From contig JAGPYM010000032.1 in the NCBI GenBank assembly GCA_020736575.1, positions 186,001 through 250,000 of the forward strand: DNA of 64,000 nucleotides, given 5' to 3'. The stretch is from Thelonectria olida. Its lineage: Eukaryota > Ascomycota > Sordariomycetes > Hypocreales > Nectriaceae. A model generated the notes under the pieces. It was not told where the DNA came from. It did not search any database and was given only the letters and a program-made list of their open reading frames with translations. The position numbers and the translations under genes were made by a program. Below, in pieces: positions 44,303 through 54,491 of the stretch (positions are counted from its first letter, which is position 1; the number at the start of each line of letters is the position of its first letter).

Positions 44303-45939
44303 GATCGGACTACATCCCCAATGCGTGGATCCGCGGATGGGTCTGCAAGACAAACACCGTCACCAACACGGCCTTCCGTGGGTTCGGAGGGCCCCAAGGG
44401 ATGTACTTTACCGAATCGTTCATGAATGCCATTGCCGAGGGTCTCAACATCGACATTGACGAGCTACGCCTCCGAAACCTCTACAAAGTCGGCCAGCTAA
44501 CTCCTTTTCTGCAAGAAATCACCGATGACTTTCACATTGAGACCATGCTCGAGCAATTAACAGCCAACGCGGATTATGAGAACAGAAAAGCTGCCGTTGC
44601 TGCGTTCAACCTCGAGAACCGGTTTAAGAAACGCGGCATCTGCAAGAACCCAACCAAGTTTGGACTGAGGCAAGTTCCAACAGTTCCAGCCGCGAGAAAC
44701 ACAAGCTAACACGTCCCCAGTTTCGCAACAGCGCTGCATCTGAACCAAGCTGCCGCCTACGTCAGGATCTACGAGGACGGGTCGGTACTGTTGCACCACG
44801 GAGGCACTGAGATGGGCCAAGGCCTCTACACCAAAATGTGTCAAGTCGCGGCCGAGGAGCTGAGAGTCAGCGTCGATGAGATCTTCAACAAGGACTCGCT
44901 ATCAGATCAAATCGCGAATGCCTCGCCCACTGCAGCGTCTTCGGGAACAGACTTGAACGGCATGGCGGTGAAAAATGCGTGCGAACAGCTCAACGAACGG
45001 TTGGCACCGTACAGAGAAAAGTATGGCATGGACGCACCGCTGTCAAAAATTGCGCATGCGGCGTATCGAGACAGAGTTAATCTTGCAGCGAATGGATTCT
45101 GGAAGATGCCGCGGGTGGGCTTTGAATGGGGGAACTACAAAGATCCTCTGCCGATGTAAGTGGACCGTGGTCGTCCTTGATGATGGCTGATAATGACCGT
45201 TTGATAGGTATTATTACTGGACCCAGGGAGTGTGAGTTGGACCCAAACATCACGCATAGGAAGGACGAATTGTTGACCCTGAGTAGCGCGATAACAGAGG
45301 TTGAACTGGACCTGTTGACTGGTGACCACACCGTACTCCGAACTAATATCATGATGGTAAGCTAGCTATGCCACCCTCAAAACAACTTAGCTAACGAGAA
45401 AGGATGTCGGCCGATCCATCAACCCGGCAATCGATTACGGCCAAATAGAGGGAGCCTTTGTCCAAGGCCAAGGCCTATTCACCATGGAAGAGTCATTGTG
45501 GACGCGCACCGGCGAACACTTTACGCGAGGACCAGGAACCTACAAGATTCCAGGTAAGAACCCTGCTATTCTCTGCCCTCAACTAGCAGCCGTTAACAGT
45601 TGACAAACAGGCTTCTCGGACATCCCTCAAGTCTTCAACGTGTCAATGCTGGAGCAAGATTCAGAGGGCAAACCGATCAGCTGGAGAAACCTGCGATCGA
45701 TCCAGAGCAGCAAGGGAATAGGGGAACCTCCGCTGTTCCTAGGTTCCACCGTGTTCTTCGCGCTGAGAGAGGCAGTCAAGGCGGCAAGGAATATGAACAA
45801 GGTCACAGACAAGCTGGTTCTCAACGCACCCGGCACAGCAGAGAAATTGCGGTTGGCGGTGGGAGATGACCTGCTCGCGCGGGCTTCGGTGGCGCCGAAG
45901 GAGGGAGAGACCAACTTTTTTGTGAGAATCGAGGGGTAG
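44303..45939 (+). pseudogene. Xanthine dehydrogenase (purine hydroxylase), 5'-truncated molybdenum-domain fragment
   Basis: Six exons fit: 44303-44669, 44721-45155, 45208-45231, 45284-45356, 45403-45553 and 45611-45939, about 460 residues. They match the last third of xanthine dehydrogenase, which in full is about 1,350 residues and oxidises hypoxanthine and xanthine to urate. Present are DYIPNAWIRGWVCKTNT, the substrate-site Arg region [46 protein letters not shown] and the catalytic Glu in SSKGIGEPPLFLGS. Missing are the 2Fe-2S clusters, the FAD domain and the first half of the molybdopterin domain. No ATG lies in frame before residue Met of GGPQGMY. The first intron has a GC donor (GCAAGT). 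The remaining frames and splice sites are undamaged, so truncation is recent or the piece is still read. Confidence 0.85.
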
Positions 45940-45979
45940 AAAGGTAGCATAGATTTAAAAAGACTATACAACTGGACTA

Positions 45980-46546
45980 GGCAATTGATAGGGACGCATG
46001 AAGAATTGATAGGGACGCATGAAGAATTGATAGGGACGCATGAGCCTTAGGGACGCATGAGTTTTACAGCCTCTGATTCGTCAATCACTTTTTTGTTAGC
46101 GCAGGCAGAATTCTGCCAAAGCTCCCGAAGTACCAGGACTTAGCTCTCCTTAATCTTACCTTAATAGCTGACGCGACGCGATTAAGTTATCCACCACCAG
46201 TCTCTCAACTGTCGACAATTGAGTACGTGCCAGCGGACGGAAGACGCAACCCAGCATTTGGAGACGAAGGAGTAGATAGTTGCTCTTAATGGAATTGGCC
46301 TTATTCTGTATCGAAAATAATACTCTATGTTGACGCCTGAATGCGACCTGTTCTAGAGGGCTGGCCTTGACCTGGCTGCTTCTGCACTGAGGAGATCTGA
46401 GCTTGTTAAGAGAGCTGGCTTCACCGCCTTCACTGGGAGGTATTTATGGGTCTGGAAAATTTGGCCCAATCAGATGTTAGAAAAAGTCATGCGTCCCTAG
46501 GGCTCATGCGTCCCTATCAATTCTTCATGCGTCCCTATCAATTGCC
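45980..46546. mobile_element. 567-bp MITE with perfect 8-bp target duplication
   Basis: CTGGACTA flanks both ends (45972-45979 and 46547-46554). The ends are inverted repeats starting GGCAATTGATAGGGACGCAT. The left arm has three 21-bp units (AATTGATAGGGACGCATGAAG-type, at 45983, 46004, 46025); the right arm has two in inverted order; both arms then have a shorter TAGGGACGCATGA word. There is no coding sequence. An 8-bp duplication suits hAT or P-type transposases; the GGCAAT ends do not settle which. It starts 40 bp after the xanthine dehydrogenase stop. Confidence 0.93.
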
Positions 46547-46716
46547 CTGGACTAATAATCCAGAGTGAAGGCCGACAGCCGTTGCAGGCGAGGACGAGCC
46601 TGATGTGAGGAAGAAGCATGCTAGCCACAGGGGAGGATCTCAACGAACTCTCAGGAATATTCAATCATTCTACTTTGCTTTATTCTAACAGTGTTCTCCC
46701 TCTATCCTCAGCAGGC

Positions 46717-49700
46717 CTAAGTGCGGGATGCTGCTGGCACGATCGACCAAGTTTCCGCCGTAAAGGCCAATTCTCTCCCCCTCATGCTCTCAGGGTCTAC
46801 CAACACCTTCACGCCAATCGAGTCTTGACCGACGTTATAGACTCTGAAAATTACATATACCCGATCAAAACTCGCAGCGGCCCCTGCTCTGCTTTGAGAG
46901 TAACCCTGCATCTGGAGGTATGTTAGCCACTGTCAAGATACCGCACGAACGCACCAACGCTACTTACCCTCCGATACTGAGCTTTGCTCATATAAAAGGG
47001 CGTTTCAAAAGGCCCGGTAGTCGACTTGACCTCGATGAAGAATTCTGGTCTCGCTTGCCGCACTCTATCTGCGTCCCACGTGTCCATATGCCCTGCGTCG
47101 GCCAACAGCGACGTGAGGGCTCCTGATACATCCTGGTACGTGATGTCTGCCGTTTCCCTGCCGTTCCATGGGCTCATGTCGTTGTAGTCTGGATGGCCGG
47201 TTACATAGCTGCGGATGGTACTCTTCCAATTGTTTCTGCCAAACCCTGGCAGCTCTGGGCTGAGGTGGCTGAGTAGCTCGAAGATCTGAAAAAAAAAAAA
47301 GAAAAACGATTAGGACGAGGGTGTTGGTTGATCTTAAGTAGGGAAGACTCACGAAAAGCTCGCCGGCTGCTCCGATTCTCTTGTCGCGCTCTATTCGGTC
47401 GGTAGATCGCAGGATGAATGGTGAGTCTGGGTTCAAATATTCTCCCGAGAATTCTCCCAAGGCTTCTTGAACGCCAGACATGTCAAAGGCGCCTCGAGAC
47501 GGGATGCGGGACTGTCTGGCTGCCGCAATGACTCGGCCGAGGAGACCCAAGTAATTCGATTCTTCCAATGAGCCAATAACTGGCCGTGAGGGTAGGATCT
47601 CCCAAGAAGGGCGGGTTAGATGATCCGGGACAGGGGTACGCTCAGGGCTTGCAGTAACGTCTCTTTGCTGTGTCGGTGTTGATTGAGGCGCACGTGCATC
47701 AGGTCGTGATACTCGTGCCAAAGGCTCAGATCTTGGCCGAGCTCTCAAAGGTGCGCTTTGTCTAGCGACAAAGACGACATCGTCAGGATCATCCAACTCG
47801 GAAGGTGGAGAGTCTAATGAGACCGACTGAATCGTGGCGTCGTTCTCAGTCTCGTTTCCAGTGGCGTTGTCCAGATCACGGTGGGAGATCAGTTCTGCTC
47901 CGCTTGATCTATCCACCTGTGTGATGCTGAGACCATCACGCTGAGGCTCGGAGGGCACTACCTCGCTAGGCTCGCCTTCGTCATTGTACACCGTCTCTTC
48001 CTCGTCGCTTTCCGCCTCTTCCTCTTCCTCTTCTTCGCACGGTATGGAGACGGGGGGAATACCGGCTTCCCCCAAGATACCGGCCACTGCGTAAGAACTT
48101 GCCGTCAAGACGGCTTGCACAACCTTGATACCATGTGTGGACAGTGGCGTTCTCGGATACGACATCATCCAGGCAAACAAATGCTGCGGAAGCTTGCTAT
48201 AGAAACATGCTTCGCGGTCCTTCTTCCGTCGGGGCACAAAGACCTTGAGCACATCCGAAGTGTTCGTCAATCTGTAGGGCTATGCCGTGGTCCTTCTCAA
48301 CATTTATTGGCGGACCCTCTTGCGGGAGGCCAGGGAGGCTAAGCTGTGTGGTTATCCTGCCCGTCTCGAATGTCTCGCAGTTGCGTAGGAGGCTGTAGAA
48401 GGCTTCCTCGCTATCGACCGCTTCAGGACTGCCAAATGCTACAGCGATACTACGATAGGTCAGTATGCACAAGAAGCGCGCTAATCGTCATCAACTTACC
48501 GAAGTAGAGCGTGAGCTCTGCCTCTAATCTCACGATCCGGTTGCGAGATGGGTCGAGTGGTTTCCCTGTCAGCTGAGAAGATTTCTTTGACTGCCCTTGA
48601 GAGGTATCGCCCTTCAAGCCCTATCCACTCGACAAAGTTTTGAATACGGCGAAGCTGATCTAGAGGAAAGTCTAGAAAGCCAACTCTGCCCTCAAAATCT
48701 GCCGCAAGGGTGCTGCGGTCGGCAATGACAAAAGCAGACGAACCAGTGACAAGTTGCGGGCCGCGGCCAGGAAATCTGACGGGAAAGATTGCGTTCATTC
48801 GGACCGGGACTGGGTCCATCTGCTTGCCTTCACTCGATAAACGCGCGCTGAACTCGATCAGATCCTGTCTGACCTCCTCCACCGACATATTCCCCTTCTG
48901 ATCCTTCAGCTTGTCGTAGAGCTTTCAATCGTCATCTCTTGAACTCCCAAAGTCTTCAGGAAAAAAGACTCGAGCTTGTCGAAATCATGGCCGTTGTTCA
49001 ATATTGTCTTCCCTGGAATTCGCGTCGCGCTCGACCAGATGCAATTCGAAAGCGTGTTCCAAGTTGGGGGGTCGTAAGCAAAACTGCATATGAGTTTCTC
49101 AGAATTGAAAATGCGCCTATTGATGCGTTAACAATATTCTTCGGTACCTAAAGAGTAGGGGCTATCTCACCTTAGTTTGGGGATATCTGAGTCGCCCAGG
49201 GAAATATCATCAAGGCACTTGTAGAGGGCGATGATTGTATCGAATACTTCGGAGTCTTGAGAGCTTGTGGAAGCAATGGCTCGAATCTCATCGAGAACAT
49301 CTTCCCAAGTCCACATCCTCACACCGAGTGTTTCCTGGAAGAAGCTAGATAAGTGAGAATGATCGTGTTCCAGCTGACTGAACCTCTGAGAATAGAGAAG
49401 CTCCAAGTCTTGCTTAGTTGTCATCGTCACCGGGGGTCTGCCCCAGACACACTCCTTAGGATCACACCACGCGTCGTCGTGTATATAACGTATTTTAGCT
49501 TGGCGTTTCTATTTTCAGTCAGAACAGTATCGATGTCTCACCCAAGCGGAAGCTTCCAGATATCAATCTCGAAAGACATACCCTTGGGAACGGGGTTACT
49601 TACCGAACTTGTTCCCTGGCGGCAGCGACATTAGCAGATTCGCGAATCTTTGCTTCAAGGAAAAAATAAAGCTTATAGACCCCTTCTCTAAGCCCAGGGT

Positions 49701-52033
49701 CGGAGCCAGCAGCATCTCTTCTCGATATCCAATCCAAAAGGGATACAACAAACTCTAGGTCAGTCTTCGCAAGTCCGAAACCTACGTCTCTCGAGATCTT
49801 CTCCCACGTGGGCATATAGGAAAGCTGATCGAAAGGGTGCTCCGACGCCAACCAAGGGAAAAAGTATTTGTCTGAGAAAAACCTCGCAACGATTTCCTTA
49901 AGCTGCGCGGTCGGGAATTCTACCTCTCTCATCTCCCAGGTCAAGCCGGAATGGCACAGCACTTCCGTACCAAGAAGTTCTTCCCGACAACTGCGTGACC
50001 TGGCTATTTGAGGCCCTTCCGTATCCCAAGTACTAAGTAGGAGACTCATGAAATGTTCAGGTCGGTGCTTCGCCACGTACTTGCATACGTCCGAGAGGCT
50101 CTCTCCGTCAGCACTTACAAGCCGGAAGTTTCGACGAACGTGAAGAACGTCATGCAACCAATCGAACCACGTCAAAGTCTCCCTGACTGGCTTGATTGGG
50201 ACGTCCTGGATGTATATGTCATGCAGGATTATGACGTGAATTCCAGGAGCTCCGTCTTTCGACCCTGAACCCGGGGCCTTGGATCCAAGAAGTTTGACGG
50301 CGCCGAGGGGGTCATTGCTGGGAAGATAGACGTCCTGTAGGTTTGAGTCGCAATACTTTCCGCTCTGTGTCACCAGTCGCATCAGGTAAGGCTTTCGATG
50401 GTCGAGGAAGTGGTGGGCATTGTAGAGGAATCGCGCATGGGAGAAGGAAATGGAGGGATCGAATCGCTTTGAAGATGACAGAGAGTGGCGAAGCGAAATT
50501 GCTGCACAGACCGTAATTAAATCTGCTTCCTTGACGCCAAGAAGCTCGAATAACTTCTTTCGTCTCGAATTCTTGTAGGCTTGCGGGTCAATCACTGGCA
50601 AGTCCAACCCCTTAGGAATCTCCAAACGGTGGACCGTGGGGCAATAGACCCGACCGGATTCCGCCCAGGTCCAGGTCCCGTTGTTCAAGGGCAAGAGCTT
50701 CAGCTGTTTCAGTTCTCGAATTCGAGCGTCCCATTTCTTCTCAAAGGGGCGTTGAAGAAGTGTTGCTGCGCGGGAGTGCCAGGAGCTGTCTGAAATTGTC
50801 CTCATTCTCGAACTCTCATCATCGAGGTCGGCGCGAACACGCTTGATTAACTCGTCCATGTAAGTGAATTCGAGTCCAAGATCACTCAAATTATCCAAGT
50901 CAGCTTCTTCATATCCCGGAGAAATGTACCGTTCCGGCGAGATGTCAGCGAATAAAGGGTTTCCATCTTGGTCCAGTTGTTTCGCAGTGTGTCTCCTCAA
51001 TTCCTCGATCGGCTTGAGAGGACCAAGACTTGCAGGTCGTAGAACTGGGGAACTTTTCAGCTGGGACGTGATCCTATCGATCACTCGAGACCAGAAGGCA
51101 TCCCATGGGTATGAGTCATTGTGCGAAGGAAGGTATCTCATCCAGACGTATTGGAGCGTTTTGTGGTTGCAGAGCTGCAAGATGCCCTTGATAAACGCGT
51201 CGGCAATCCCATCGGCAAGACTCTTGTTTCTTATTGATGTCGTTTCAATATCCTGGCGATTGGCCGAGGTTACGAAATCAGCTTGGACAACAAACTATTA
51301 ACACATTGGATTAGCAATAGTTGGATCAGCAAATGAAAAAAAGCTTACCTTGAAACCCATCCGGCGGACCGGCATGAATGCAAAGACCCATTGCGGATTG
51401 AGAATAGGAACCGAGTCTTCAGACAGCGGAAAAGCAAGGACAATCTCCGATCTTGCATACGCGGCAGAATCAAGTTCAGCGTCGGTATATTCCCGATTTT
51501 CGTTCTTTGGCAATTTTGTAGCCACATGCCTGGTGATGTGGAAATTTCGTCTTGTCTATCTTCTTGTTGCCAAATTTTTGCACCATCTTCTCCGTCGTGA
51601 CACGGTCACGCAGGAATGATGAAGTGGTCGAATATGTCGTCGATAACGATAGATTCCCGGTCCCGTCATAGATCTTGATGTCGATTTTCTTGAGATTTCT
51701 TGTGAAGAGCAAAATCTCCTCATTGAGGGCTTCGAACTGTTCCTGGATGCTCGATCGTAGGTCATGATCATTGTCGTCTTCGTGAAGAAATAGGGTTATG
51801 CGAGGGATAGGCTGCGCGGTGTTGGCACGCAGGCTGTTCCGCACAGGTACAGATATGCCATCCAAATGTGTAGACTGCTTTGCGAGATACTGTTGGAACG
51901 GCACGACGAACTCGACAACACCGGGTACATACGAGCCGGAGCAGATCATCACCAGTGGCGTAGGGCACCCGGAGCCGTTTATTACGAGGGCGATGGGAGC
52001 TACTATGTTGGTCATTTTCATATTGCTGTACAT
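46717..52033 (-). pseudogene. NOV_C (NO VEIN/sacsin-like) large protein, 5'-truncated and frameshifted
   Basis: Exons on the minus strand: 51349 to about 51900 or 52033, 49604-51294, 49171-49508, 48500-49116, 47353-48449, 46968-47285, 46717-46911. Family segments in order are PRITLFLHED, SEIVLAFPLSEDSVPI, FVVQADFVTSANRQDI, LQYVWMRYLPSHNDS, DAWCDPKECVW, CIWSSATRIPG, FLDFPLDQLRRIQNFVEWIG, KIGAAGELF-like residues and the C-terminal nuclease-fold domain with FFIEVKSTTGPFETPFYM. The N-terminal HSP90-like ATPase domain that such fungal proteins carry is absent: the gene stops about 280 bp from the next gene. At least four frame breaks are needed to join it (near 51543, 49493, 48921, 48256). An acidic run of Glu follows residue SIPC in exon 5. 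The original role is unknown; related proteins are multi-domain chaperone-like or defence-like factors. Confidence 0.75.
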
Positions 52034-52314
52034 GTGATTTGAGTAACTGGAGATGGGAGAATGTGATGGACACTGTCGCTATGGCTCTGGTGGACTGTAT
52101 GATCTCTCTGATGCGCAAGACGAACTCTGATACATTAGGTACATGTCCGAGTCACCTTCCGTTTCATTCTGATTCAGTCTGCTTGACCCTTCGTTCCTTG
52201 CAAATTCTCCAATTACAAACTGGTTGACAGATCTCGTTAAACACAAAATAGACTTGGTGTTGCCAGTTGTGGCTTTTTTTCCTCGGCGAATTCCTCAGTA
52301 TGCCCTAGCTCAGG

Positions 52315-53189
52315 CTAGACTGCAGTAGTAGGCACGATAGACTGGGTGTTTGTCGCGCTATTCTGCCCTTGATATCCCTGCTCGTAGCCATGCGCCTGAG
52401 GATGAGCTCTTAAGTGCAAGATTAACTCGTTTAGAATCTGAATCATGCAATATCTTATGCCTAAGGGGGACTTACTTGGTGAGTTTTTCCGCATGATTCT
52501 TGATGTCGCGCTTTGTCTCATCGAGTTTGATGTAAGTATGAAAGACATATATCCCCTAGAGGAAGTTGCGTCAATTTTTTCCGTTTTCTTAAATTCAAGG
52601 CCAGGTACACGGAAATGACTCACAAGAATGCCACTCGTAAAGTGGAGGAACCATGCGATGAATGAGAAGGCCAGGACTGTCCTCCACTGCGCGCATCCCG
52701 CCCCGTTGATGTTGACCGTCCCAACAGGGCCGACTCGCCAGAAACGACCCCAGTAATAGCCCCAATAGTCGTAATACCAGCGTGCAGAGCAGGTGTGACC
52801 ACCCGTTTTCTGTTGGCAGTGAATTATGTGGTTAGCATCAGTCGGTGGTCTTCGCCGAGGAACAACCTAGAATTTTTTTTTAAGGGGGGGAGCCATACAG
52901 TCTGAAGCAGGCAATATGCCACAAGCCACATCACAAACAGTACAAAGTCAAACGGGAAGCTCAAAAAGAGAGATTTGAACGGCGGGCAAAAAAAGAAGGA
53001 GTAGATAATACCGATGCCCGCGACGACCATGGCATAGATGATTCGTCCATCGGCATCCTCCTGCGCGATGCTGATGAGGTAACAGAAGCGACAAAGAATT
53101 CCAAGGACGATTATAGCGGAGGCAAATTCTACAAGGCGGAGGATAACAGATACAACTTTATGCGCAGTGCCGGTATGTGTATGTGCCAT
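52315..53189 (-). CDS. Small 4-TM membrane protein, MARVEL-like
   Basis: Four exons: 52899-53189, 52624-52809, 52476-52555 and 52315-52408 (216 residues; phases agree). The start MAHTHTGTAHKVVSVILRLVEFA leads into the first helix. Further helices are IIYAMVVAGIGIIYSFFF, FPFDFVLFVMWLVAYCLL and WRTVLAFSFIAWFLHFTSGIL. The hydrophilic loop before the last helix is rich in Trp and Tyr (CSARWYYDYWGYYWGRF, then VGPVGTVNINGAGC) with two Cys, a block conserved in fungal MARVEL-domain proteins. The tail is Gln/Tyr-rich (YEQGYQGQNS). MARVEL proteins sit in cholesterol- or sterol-rich membranes and vesicles. Reading frames are intact, in contrast to the decayed gene downstream. Confidence 0.85.
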
Positions 53190-53481
53190 TTCGGATTGGA
53201 GCAGGAGTGATTGATTGAAATAAGAGGTTAACAGGTGACTTCAGGGTTCGAAACCGTTATGTAGTGGGTGTAGCACAGTGTTTTTGCCGGCCGAATTGAA
53301 ATGAAACATGAGGCAAACCCTGGTGTATATATGCCTGGGACGACTCGCTGATTTCTGCATCCAACGTCCTCATTAAGCACGAGTGTCGCCAGTCTGCCTT
53401 AAGTTCAGCCCATATGCTTATGAAGAAATTTAATGGCATCCAACCCGTGGAATTGGTCGCCACATAACCGCCACAGAGCTA
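53190..53481. other. Short intergenic region before the nested elements
   Basis: It should contain the promoter of the minus-strand MARVEL-like gene. Nothing specific was recognised. Confidence 0.35.
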
Positions 53482-53609
53482 TAACGTAGGCCACAGGTCA
53501 ACGGGCCACCCCCTCAATGGGCCACCCAATTCAGTTGGGTTTGGCGCGCCTTCCTATTCGGGCAAGTTACGCGAGAATTTGATTGGGTACATCTGAGTAC
53601 GGATGCGGC

Positions 53610-54178
53610 TTACACGAGAGCCGCCAAAAACACAGCAACTTTAAACCCAAATAACTTGCTAGAAAAAGCAGCTAGAAAGTCCAGAAAAGGCCAATTATAT
53701 ATAAAAATAGCTAAAGAATCTAAATATCTACTTTTTTTTGGTTTTTTCTTCTGGTTTATATCTATTTCTTCTAAAACCCGCTTTTTAGTCTGATAAATAT
53801 CTGAAATATAGACAAATGATTGGTTAGGATCCTTTAAAACAGCTTTTTTTTTAGTCTGTATATTAGACTTTTTTTCTTTTGCTTTAAATGTCTGATTTTC
53901 CTTTTGAAGAACTGCTAATTGGACTGTTAAATTGTCAAATCCCTTAGAAATCTTAGTAAAACACAGCCTTTTTACTGGATCATTCTCATCCAGTTGAAAA
54001 GCAGCTTGTAATAGCTTTTCCACATCACTAGACTTCTTCGGGGTAAGTAAAAGAAGGGAATTACCTATTTCGGAAGGTAGATTTAGCTGGGCTTCCATAA
54101 TAGGCTTGTCTGGAAGAATAAGCGGGTTTAAGAGAAGCTTTTCTAAGCTTATAGGCCACAACCCGGCCCCTCGCCAGC
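53610..54178 (-). pseudogene. pogo-type transposase, C-terminal fragment
   Basis: Reading from the Copia border, the frame gives WRGAGLWPISLEKLLLNPL, the end of the DDE domain in fungal pogo transposases, then LLLTPKKSSDVEKLL and a coiled segment GFDNLTVQLAVLQKENQTFKA followed by a basic stretch and an AIFIYNWPFLDF tail. The HTH domains and all three catalytic acids are missing. The frame runs directly into the Copia LTR, so that insertion sits inside the transposase gene. The DNA is unusually A/T-rich, with poly-T and poly-A runs. Confidence 0.75.
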
Positions 54179-54406
54179 TGTCGGATACGAGGGTGGTCAG
54201 TCAAGATGAATGATGATCTCAAGATGGAGAACAGATTATTCATTGATTCAACTCTCTCCTGTCGTCTTCGTCCTTCCTCGTCCTCATTATATTCGACGAG
54301 ACGAGGCTGTGATACGAGACCTGCCGGACCTGCAACAGATCTGTAACACCACTCTGACTCTTGTGTTGCACTTCGTGTGACAATCTGGGTAGAGACATAT
54401 GCAACA
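54179..54406 (-). repeat. Copia LTR (3' LTR in element orientation)
   Basis: 228 bp with TG...CA ends. It differs from the other LTR (59553-59780) by a single T/C at the base corresponding to ATTCAACTCTC versus ATTCAACCCTC. A G-rich polypurine tract (read on the minus strand CCTGGGGGGGTG) abuts it on the inner side. Confidence 0.95.
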
Positions 54407-54491
54407 CACCCCCCCAGGTAGCTGCCCAAGCAGCTATCTGTCCACGCTCGTTCAATCCCGCTTCTTGTCGTGCAAGATCACACAAGGTCCA

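Noticed and set aside
45983..46070. CRISPR-like short repeats
   Set aside because: The 21-bp units are contiguous subterminal repeats of a MITE, with no spacers, in a eukaryotic genome.
46717..52033. HET-domain incompatibility gene
   Set aside because: Motifs match the NOV_C/sacsin-like family, not the HET domain.
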